Positions 13,516-18,582 of a DNA stretch of 18,582 bases are shown here, piece by piece. The stretch comes from Candidatus Magasanikiibacteriota bacterium (GTDB lineage: Bacteria; Patescibacteriota; Patescibacteriia; Magasanikbacterales; UBA10003): positions 51,919 through 70,500 of the forward strand of contig DOQH01000013.1 in assembly GCA_003514455.1 (NCBI GenBank), given 5' to 3'. The translations under genes were made by a program, and so were the position numbers. The notes beneath the pieces were generated by a model, which was not told where the DNA came from, searched no databases, and saw nothing but the letters and a program-made list of their open reading frames with translations. Position 1 is the stretch's first letter. Each line of letters begins with the position of its first letter.

Positions 13516-13535
13516 GGGGCAAGGCAAAATGCCCC
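13516..13535 (+). other. Hairpin after the SD-bearing gene pair
   Basis: GGGGCA (13516-13521) pairs with TGCCCC (13530-13535) across an 8-nt loop, 8 nt after the 13508 stop. No T-run follows, so it is not a canonical terminator; it may be an mRNA-stabilising or boundary element, or a weak terminator of the inserted unit. Confidence 0.4.
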
Positions 13536-13549
13536 TAATTTACCAAAAT

Positions 13550-13777
13550 ATGTTTTCAATCAAAGGCGGAATAAAATTTGAAAAGGACAAAGATATACCA
13601 TTAAAAATGAAAGATCATATAGCTAAAAATGGCATAATGTTGCCTTTCAATCCTAAAAATTTTAGATATTCAAATAACAAAATAGACAGTTTTTTAGTGG
13701 CCAAAGAAAAAATAAACGGCAAAAAATTTAAATTTAATCGATTAAATAATTTAAATATTGAAGCATTAACAATATGA
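13550..13777 (+). CDS. Small Lys/Asn-rich hypothetical protein
   Basis: Starting at ATG 13550, preceded by the A/T-rich, SD-less leader usual in this phage, the product is 75 aa. In-frame ATGs at 13514 and 13529 lie inside the hairpin and are less likely. The protein is basic, rich in K, N, F and I (IKGGIKFEKDKDIPLKMKDH, KINGKKFKFNRLNNLN), with no recognised motif. Its stop overlaps the protease ATG as ATGA (13774-13777), supporting real translation and coupling to the head genes. It may have a scaffold-like or protease-accessory role; this is a guess. Confidence 0.5.
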   Translation: MFSIKGGIKFEKDKDIPLKMKDHIAKNGIMLPFNPKNFRYSNNKIDSFLVAKEKINGKKFKFNRLNNLNIEALTI

Positions 13778-14808
13778 AAAAATTTTTAGCCAAAGCTTTT
13801 ATTGAAAATATCAATGGCAAAATGTTGGCCGTGGCCACGGATGAAACCATTGACCGCCATGGTGAAAGTTTATCGATTGACGCGTGGGATTTGAAAAATT
13901 TTAAAAAGAATCCAGTTTTGCAATGGGCGCATGATTATTATTCGCCACCTGTCGGTTTGGCTAAAAGTATCAAACGCGATGGGGAAAAATTAGTTTTTGA
14001 GCCAGTATTTCACGAATTTACCCAACACGCGCGCGAGATCAAAAAATTATATGAAGAGGGTATAATGACCGCGTTTAGTGTTGGTTTTATTCCTCATTAT
14101 GAAGGTCAAGGCGAAAATCAAAAAGTAAAATTAGAACTTTTAGAAATTTCCGCCGTACCGATTCCGGCAAATCCAGCGGCGATAGTCATTGAAAAATCAA
14201 TCAAGGAGATGACTGAGGAAGATAAAAACAAAATCAATAAATGGGTGGAGAATGAAGTGGAGGCCGAGACAAAAGTTTGGGATGAAATCGATAATGAAAT
14301 CCGCTATCGCATTAAAGATCCCGATTTATTTGAGGATGATAGTTTTCGCACCATAAAAATCAAAAAAGATAAACCGCGCATCAATGGCATAATTGGCAAA
14401 TTAAAGGGCGAAGACACTACCACTCTGCAATCATTGCGCTTTCCAAAAGATGATGATTGGACATTGGAAGAAGCCAAGCAATGGGTAAAAGACCATCCGG
14501 ATGTTGGCAAAACAGTTTATGTGGATATTGAAGAAATGGAAACGGAGCAGAAGGCCGGGCGAGTGCTTTCAAAGAAAAATCGCACGACAATTGAAGCGGC
14601 TATGGCCGCTTTGCAAGGGATATTGGATGCTGATAGCGCGAGCGAAGATAATAAAAATAATGTTGAACCGCAAATATTGAAGATACAGAATGAAATTGAA
14701 AAAACAAATAAAGGTCGTAGCCAAGAGCTGATTTTAAAAGAGACTCTTGAGGCGCTCAATAATCAAATTGGATTTATTGTGCGCAAAATTAAGAAAATAG
14801 AAAAATAA
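13774..14808 (+). CDS. HK97-type prohead protease with long C-terminal extension
   Basis: The first ~140 residues match the HK97 (U35/S78-like) prohead protease: a beta-rich start, TDETIDRHGESLSIDAWD (22-39), His53 in QWAHDYYSP, Ser102 in MTAFSVGF and E124 in ELLEISAVPIPANPAA. These are the expected His-Ser nucleophile pair and third acidic site. Residues about 190-245 form an extra block (RINGIIGKLKGEDTTTLQSL, then RFP, WTLEEAKQWVKDH) that recurs in some phage prohead proteases. KAGRVLSKKNR (260-270) and a helical, possibly coiled-coil end (to 344) follow and may act as scaffold. The enzyme would cleave the capsid N-terminal arm during maturation. At 344 aa it is much longer than the simple ~200-aa family member. 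Confidence 0.87.
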   Translation: MKKFLAKAFIENINGKMLAVATDETIDRHGESLSIDAWDLKNFKKNPVLQWAHDYYSPPVGLAKSIKRDGEKLVFEPVFHEFTQHAREIKKLYEEGIMTAFSVGFIPHYEGQGENQKVKLELLEISAVPIPANPAAIVIEKSIKEMTEEDKNKINKWVENEVEAETKVWDEIDNEIRYRIKDPDLFEDDSFRTIKIKKDKPRINGIIGKLKGEDTTTLQSLRFPKDDDWTLEEAKQWVKDHPDVGKTVYVDIEEMETEQKAGRVLSKKNRTTIEAAMAALQGILDADSASEDNKNNVEPQILKIQNEIEKTNKGRSQELILKETLEALNNQIGFIVRKIKKIEK

Positions 14809-14812
14809 TAGT

Positions 14813-16006
14813 ATGAAAAAATACATCATGATCAATGGAGTCAAAACCTACATTGAAGAAGAGAATGATGGTGGAGCGCCTCCGGCAAATCCTCCCATAA
14901 CTCCTCCGGCTGACAATACACCGCCAGCTGATGGTGGCGAGGATGTAGAGAAGAAAGCCAAGGAAATTGGGCAGACCATAGCTAAAGAAATCATGGCAAA
15001 TTTGAATTTGGAAAATGGCAAAGAAAAGGTAAATTCAAAAATGCTGGAAATTCTTAATGGCAAAGATATATCCAATAAAGATGCCTTGACTGCCGAGGAA
15101 AAGATTGTCGCTTTTTATCACGCTTTGGTTACGAAAGATCACACTGTGTGCAAAGCGCTTTCCGAGGGTACGGCGGCTGATGGCGGTTATTTGTTCCCTG
15201 ATGAGTTCCGAGCTGAACTTATCAAAACATTGACTGGTCCTTTCACAATGCGCGGATTGGTTCGTGTCATCCCCATGAAAAAGGATGTCATGAAAATTCC
15301 GACATTGCAGAGCCGTCCAAAAGTATATTGGACTGCTGAAAATGAGACCAAAACCACCACTTCTGCTGAATTCTATGAGGCCACTTTGACTGCCAGAAAA
15401 GTAGCGGCCATTCTCTATGCTTCCGACGAATTAGTCGAGGATAGCACAGATATTGATGTCGTGAAATTGATCATCGATTTGTTTGCTGACGCTATCAAAG
15501 ATGAGGAAGACAAAGTTATCTGCCAAGGCAACGGCACGACCCAGCCAACTGGTTTGACCACGGCTATCACCGCTGGCACCATTACGGCCCGGGCGTGTTC
15601 TGGCAACTTGGATTACGATGACATTATAGATATAATCTATGATCTTCCGCAGGCATATCGTGGTAATGCCAAATTCTTGGTGGCGCGCGCCAATGTCCGC
15701 GAGTTACGCAAACTCAAGGACTCCAATGGCCAATATATGTGGCAACCGGCTTTAACAACCGGTCAGCCGGCAACGCTGGGCGGATATCCGGCGATTGAAC
15801 AAGATTATATTGGCGAGGCTGTTATCACATTTGGTGATTACAAGCTTGGTTATTGGTTAGGCGATCGCAAACAGATGACGGTCAAGATTTCCCAAGATAC
15901 AGAGACGGCTTTTACGAAAGATCAAACCGCCATTCGCGTGGTGGAGCGTATTGCCGGCAATGTTGTATTGGGAGATGCCATCAGAGCATTGAACAATATA
16001 CCTTAG
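14813..16006 (+). CDS. Major capsid protein, HK97 fold
   Basis: The 397-aa protein follows the protease, as is standard. An N-terminal 1 to about 115 arm includes a Pro-rich stretch (about 22-40) and a helical region (VEKKAKEIGQTIAKEIMANL), the expected delta/scaffold domain removed by the protease. The capsid core begins with ALSEGTAADGGYLFPDEFRA (115-134), followed by PMKKDVMKIPTLQSRP, YWTAENETKTTTSAEFYE, LYASDELVEDS and GNGTTQPTGL, all characteristic of the HK97-family major capsid protein. The protein builds the icosahedral shell. Probable cleavage lies near residues 105-120; the exact site is not visible. It is separated by 4 nt from the protease gene, with no SD sequence. Confidence 0.93.
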   Translation: MKKYIMINGVKTYIEEENDGGAPPANPPITPPADNTPPADGGEDVEKKAKEIGQTIAKEIMANLNLENGKEKVNSKMLEILNGKDISNKDALTAEEKIVAFYHALVTKDHTVCKALSEGTAADGGYLFPDEFRAELIKTLTGPFTMRGLVRVIPMKKDVMKIPTLQSRPKVYWTAENETKTTTSAEFYEATLTARKVAAILYASDELVEDSTDIDVVKLIIDLFADAIKDEEDKVICQGNGTTQPTGLTTAITAGTITARACSGNLDYDDIIDIIYDLPQAYRGNAKFLVARANVRELRKLKDSNGQYMWQPALTTGQPATLGGYPAIEQDYIGEAVITFGDYKLGYWLGDRKQMTVKISQDTETAFTKDQTAIRVVERIAGNVVLGDAIRALNNIP

Positions 16007-16026
16007 TCTTGAATTGGCTTTTTAAA

Positions 16027-16051
16027 CTGCTCCCCAATAAAAGGGGGGCAG
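16027..16051 (+). other. Strong hairpin after the capsid gene
   Basis: CTGCTCCCC (16027-16035) and GGGGGGCAG (16043-16051) form a 9-bp stem with one G-U pair and an AATAAAA loop, 20 nt after the capsid stop. There is no T-run downstream, so it is more likely an mRNA-stabilising or processing structure for the highly expressed capsid message than a terminator. Confidence 0.5.
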
Positions 16052-16066
16052 AAACAAACAGCTAAT

Positions 16067-16210
16067 ATGTGCGAACAAAAAGATTGGAGAGAACAATTGA
16101 AAGAATGCCGAGACAGATTATTTCCTAATGTTCGGGATAAAATGGTTAGAATTTCTGATGTCAAAATTAAGAAATTAAAAAAACAAAAAGATGTCCAACT
16201 ATACAAATAA
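16067..16210 (+). CDS. 47-aa basic hypothetical protein
   Basis: An ATG at 16067 opens a 47-codon ORF between the capsid and connector genes. The product (beginning MCEQKDWREQLKECRDRLF) is highly charged: Glu/Arg in the first half, a Lys-rich run in the second (VKIKKLKKQKD). It is predicted helical with cysteines at 2 and 14. It fills an otherwise empty 184-nt gap and overlaps the next start by 20 nt, the stop-start overlap style seen throughout this phage, which supports it being real. No family is recognised and there is no SD sequence. A chance ORF is the alternative. Confidence 0.5.
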   Translation: MCEQKDWREQLKECRDRLFPNVRDKMVRISDVKIKKLKKQKDVQLYK

Positions 16211-16784
16211 AAATAATGTTGAGAAATATTTGGGAGAGGACTTGCCGGCATCTCTTGATACTTATATTTCCGCTTGGTTAAACGCGGTGGATAATTGGAT
16301 TGAAAATTACATCGGCAGGAAATTTAAAGATATTGCCGTCGCAACTAAATATTATGATACTTATGGAAGCGACGAAATTTATATTGATGATTTTGAAGGC
16401 AATCCAACTAGCGTACAGATATTGGACGCGGATGGCGATGTGGAAGAAACATTGACGATTGATGAAGATTATCGGATTTATCCTTGGAATGAGACAGGAA
16501 AAAATAAATTGATTTTAATGCAGAATGGACGAATCGGATCGTGGCCGAATCGTGAAAAAGCTTTGAAAGTGACGGCTAGTTTTGGCAAAACAACCGCGCC
16601 GGCGGATATTGTTTTGGTGGCCACTATGCTCATGGCTAATGTTTTGCGCAAATATTTGAAAGGAGGGGAGACAACGCATGAACAGGTTGGAGATGTTTCT
16701 TTTACTTACAAGGCCATTGATGAAGCGGCCGAGCCCATTGGCATTTATAATATTTTAAATCAATATAGGGTACCGATCCTATGA
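16191..16784 (+). CDS. Head-tail connector (gp6-like adaptor)
   Basis: The 197-aa protein fits the HK97 gp6/SPP1 gp15-type adaptor. It has an N-terminal helical region (VEKYLGEDLPASLDTYISAW) with AVDNWIENYIGRKF (32-45), a beta-rich central part (YYDTYGSDEIYIDDFEGNPT), the WPNREKALKVTASFG segment, and a C-terminal helix VLVATMLMANVLRKYLKGG preceding a strand FTYKA. The adaptor docks beneath the portal ring and precedes the closure protein. It overlaps the small 47-aa ORF upstream by 20 nt and the closure gene downstream by ATGA at 16781-16784. The assignment rests on motif pattern and gene order (capsid, connector, closure, gp10-like). Confidence 0.8.
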   Translation: MSNYTNKNNVEKYLGEDLPASLDTYISAWLNAVDNWIENYIGRKFKDIAVATKYYDTYGSDEIYIDDFEGNPTSVQILDADGDVEETLTIDEDYRIYPWNETGKNKLILMQNGRIGSWPNREKALKVTASFGKTTAPADIVLVATMLMANVLRKYLKGGETTHEQVGDVSFTYKAIDEAAEPIGIYNILNQYRVPIL

Positions 16785-17098
16785 AACTGACGCATTGGCT
16801 TAATCAAACGGTCATTATTTCGCGTTTAACGGCCGTATCAGGGGATAAGATAGCCATGACCACGGTTACGGCTTGTCAAGGGCATTTACAGCCATTAGAC
16901 GCGGAACGGACAGGCCTAATCGGCGGCGTTTATGGCAAAACCTATCGGATTTGGGTGGATACCAGCGTGACTATTCAGGATGGCGACAAATTGAAAGATG
17001 ATGATGGAAATTTTTACAAAGTGAAAAAAGGCGGCGTGACCACGCGATCGTTCGGGAGTATTGATTACAAAGAGATTTTAATTGAAAAGACAAGTTGA
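16781..17098 (+). CDS. Head closure / stopper protein
   Basis: The 105-aa all-beta protein has the size and pattern of phage head-tail joining proteins (SPP1 gp16/HK97 gp7 type): LTHWLNQTVIISRLT at the start, a middle strand ACQGHLQPLDAERTGLIGG, then YGKTYRIWVDTSVTIQDGDK followed by DDDGNFYKVKKGG. That last hairpin (xGDKLxDDxGxxYxV) is typical of the family. It would close the head after packaging and connect to the tail. It is coupled by ATGA overlap to the connector gene and precedes the gp10-like gene by 1 nt. Confidence 0.8.
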   Translation: MKLTHWLNQTVIISRLTAVSGDKIAMTTVTACQGHLQPLDAERTGLIGGVYGKTYRIWVDTSVTIQDGDKLKDDDGNFYKVKKGGVTTRSFGSIDYKEILIEKTS

Positions 17099-17099
17099 T

Positions 17100-17453
17100 A
17101 TGCGAATTTCAATTAATATCAAATCGGCAATACAAGATTTGGAAAAAAAAATCAGAAATGTGCCGGATAAAATTAAAAATTATTTAACGCTCGCAATAAA
17201 AAAATCGGCCTTTGAAATTGAAGCGGAAGCCAAAAAAGTTACACCAGTGGATACAGGGAGACTGCGCGCGAGCATATTTACTACACTTTTTCCGCTTATA
17301 GCTATTGTCCAGCCAAAGACCAATTACGCAATTTTCGTGCATGAAGGCACATCAAAAATGTCAGGTAGGCCATTTATGAAAGAAGGCGCCGACAACGCAA
17401 AACGAAGTATTGATAAATATTTTACCGAAGCGATTAGACAGGCAATCAAATAA
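17100..17453 (+). CDS. HK97 gp10-like tail-completion/minor tail protein
   Basis: ATG 17100 gives a 117-aa protein; an in-frame TTG at 17082 is less likely because it overlaps the previous stop and lacks support. The segment AEAKKVTPVDTGRLRASI, then NYAIFVHEGTS and GRPFMKEG is diagnostic of HK97 gp10-like proteins (the VDTGxLxxS loop, VxxGT and RPFMxxA motifs). An N-terminal helical domain precedes these. These proteins act at the head-tail joint or as tail assembly factors. The gene lies between closure and terminator genes, as expected for siphoviruses. Confidence 0.88.
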   Translation: MRISINIKSAIQDLEKKIRNVPDKIKNYLTLAIKKSAFEIEAEAKKVTPVDTGRLRASIFTTLFPLIAIVQPKTNYAIFVHEGTSKMSGRPFMKEGADNAKRSIDKYFTEAIRQAIK

Positions 17454-17455
17454 TT

Positions 17456-17893
17456 ATGTGGGAAAATTTATCAGATAAATTAATTAGCATTTTAGAAGCC
17501 AACACATTAATTCAGGAAAGTTATGATTATGAGGTTGGTAAATTTGAAGGCGACCCGGCGGTGACTTTAACGCCATCAAGCAATGAGTCGGATTATTCCA
17601 CAACCATACACAATGAGAGAGTTTATGCGTTTAACTGCATGGTGTTTGTAGACCGGACAAAAAGAGGGGATAGCGAAGCTGAACGAGTTTGTCGGGCTTT
17701 GGTGGATAGCATCTTGGATGACTTTGATAAAAATTACACTTTAAGCGGTTTATTACTTTCTGCCGGATATACAATGCTTTATGTTGAGGCCGTGCCGGCG
17801 CGCTGGGGCTATGTTGAGCGAGAAAATGTCTATCGGGTGGCAGAGATAACGATTAAAGTGCATCTTGATGTAGATGTAACAACCATAACTTAA
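17456..17893 (+). CDS. Tail terminator / tail completion protein
   Basis: The 145-aa protein fills the canonical slot between the gp10-like and tail tube genes. It opens with an amphipathic helix (ENLSDKLISILEANTLIQES), then YDYEVGKFEGDPAVTLTPSS, a central strand-rich part (HNERVYAFNCMVFVDR), a helix SEAERVCRALVDSILDDFD and a C-terminal set of strands (YVERENVYRVAEITIKVHLD). That alpha-beta-alpha-beta layout matches hexameric tail terminators (SPP1 gp17/lambda gpU class). It would cap the tail tube and bind the head connector. No catalytic motif is seen. The start is an ATG two bases after the preceding stop. Confidence 0.7.
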   Translation: MWENLSDKLISILEANTLIQESYDYEVGKFEGDPAVTLTPSSNESDYSTTIHNERVYAFNCMVFVDRTKRGDSEAERVCRALVDSILDDFDKNYTLSGLLLSAGYTMLYVEAVPARWGYVERENVYRVAEITIKVHLDVDVTTIT

Positions 17894-17916
17894 TTTAAAT
17901 TTTTAAATAAATTTAT

Positions 17917-18582
17917 ATGTCAAAATTTATTGGACGATTGTGTAATCTGGGTATAGCCAAAGAAAGTTCACGAGGCGTGGGTGTGGCCGCGCAATATTGG
18001 GTACCGAAAACGGTTTTATCTTTTGATGATAAAGTCACCAAAGTGCGGTCGGCGCTTTCCTATGGCAATATTGGAGCTTTTGGCAATCAATCATTGGTGG
18101 CGCAGAAATGGGCCGAAGGGACTTTGGAAGGAGATGTCATGGATAAATCATTTGGTTTATTGATGTTGGCTGTTTTGGGTACGGATACACCAGCTTCTTT
18201 CAATGGAGCTTACAAACATACTTACACGCTTCAAAATGATAATCAGCATGATAGTTTATCCCTGCAAATTGATGAACCAGCCGGGGATTTGATTTTTGAA
18301 TTGGCCATGATTGAAAAAATGGAATTGAATTTCTTGCCGGAAGATGTTGTCAAATTCGTAGTGGATTTCAAATCCAAATCATCACAAGGAAGTTCGGCCA
18401 GCGCGACTTATGTGGCGCAGAATAAATTTTTGGGTCGACATTTGGCCTTCAAAATCGCGGCTCTTACCGGCAATCTGGACGCGGCCAGCGCCATATCTTT
18501 GAAATCATTAAAACTGACATTCACCAAAAATCTGATGATGGATCAGGTGCTTGGCACTGTCCAGCCCGAGGATATTTTAAAT
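17917..18582 (+). CDS. Major tail tube protein (3' end outside window)
   Basis: An ATG at 17917 opens a frame that runs off the window end; 222 residues are visible. Segments such as RGVGVAAQYWVPKTVLSFDD (19-38), an acidic-Gly stretch WAEGTLEGDVMDKSFGLLML (67-86) and YKHTYTLQNDNQHDSLSLQI resemble phage tail tube proteins: a beta-sandwich start, an E-G-x-V loop, then the strand-rich second sheet. LKSLKLTFTKNLMMDQVLG near the end is also typical of tube or sheath-related folds. The position after the terminator gene agrees. The leader is A/T-only with no SD sequence. No tail tape-measure or sheath gene can be assessed. Confidence 0.75.
   Translation, partial: MSKFIGRLCNLGIAKESSRGVGVAAQYWVPKTVLSFDDKVTKVRSALSYGNIGAFGNQSLVAQKWAEGTLEGDVMDKSFGLLMLAVLGTDTPASFNGAYKHTYTLQNDNQHDSLSLQIDEPAGDLIFELAMIEKMELNFLPEDVVKFVVDFKSKSSQGSSASATYVAQNKFLGRHLAFKIAALTGNLDAASAISLKSLKLTFTKNLMMDQVLGTVQPEDILN

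Noticed and set aside
17981..18163. 60-aa ORF in the tail tube gene
   Set aside because: Shadow frame; the frame opened at 17917 is longer, open to the window end and has tube-like features.
1..18582. tRNA genes, CRISPR arrays, insertion sequences, integrase or attachment sites
   Set aside because: No cloverleaf in any gap, no regular direct repeats, no transposase or integrase motifs; gaps between genes are all under 200 nt.

Overview
The window is one continuous, plus-strand late-gene module of a tailed bacteriophage (or prophage) with an HK97-type capsid. It is AT-rich, densely packed and mosaic, and many genes are joined by ATGA or longer stop/start overlaps. The standard genetic code fits: TGA, TAA and TAG all end recognisable genes, so a host that recodes TGA or TAG is unlikely. 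Nearly every start codon lacks a Shine-Dalgarno (SD) sequence and follows an A/T-rich leader. That style is known from Bacteroidota and from some Patescibacteria/CPR lineages. The one convincing promoter (TTGAAA, 16-nt spacer, TGG-TATAAT) is of ordinary sigma-70 type and argues against Bacteroidota. The host stays unidentified; a CPR-like low-GC bacterium is only a guess.

Layout. (1) 1-4563: a surface-glycan or glycan-modification cassette with two small SAM-dependent methyltransferases (the first cut by the window edge), a two-domain GT4+GT2-like glycosyltransferase, a small zinc-binding protein, a second GT-B glycosyltransferase and a glycosyltransferase-like protein. (2) 4544-6099: DNA metabolism, with a VRR-NUC nuclease overlapping a ParB-domain/DNA methyltransferase fusion. 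(3) 6035-7886: small and large terminase. (4) 7888-8253: a Com-like zinc-finger gene, then a short intergenic region holding a strong promoter, a structured RNA of about 59 nt and an intrinsic-terminator-like hairpin placed just before the portal start codon. (5) 8254-10422: portal fused to a MuF head-morphogenesis domain. (6) 10441-12972: two unknown small beta-type proteins flanking a 583-aa fiber-like protein. (7) 12977-13777: a holin/XhlA-like membrane protein, two overlapping small ORFs that alone carry strong SD sequences, and a small unknown ORF. (8) 13774-16006: prohead protease with an extra C-terminal region, then the major capsid protein. (9) 16067-18582: a 47-aa ORF, head-tail connector, head closure, HK97 gp10-like protein, tail terminator and the start of the tail tube protein. 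A tail tube with no sheath gene before it suggests a siphovirus, though the sheath could lie outside the window.

How it works together. The terminase pair and portal package DNA into a prohead matured by the protease. The connector, closure and terminator proteins join head to tail. The ParB-methyltransferase and the glycan enzymes may protect DNA or alter virion or host surfaces. The observations I rate highest are: the promoter-RNA-terminator unit beside a Com-like regulator gene before portal; the SD-bearing, GC-richer overlapping gene pair that looks like a moron; long perfect inverted repeats inside the methyltransferase gene; and a fiber/holin-like block placed inside the head-gene cluster.
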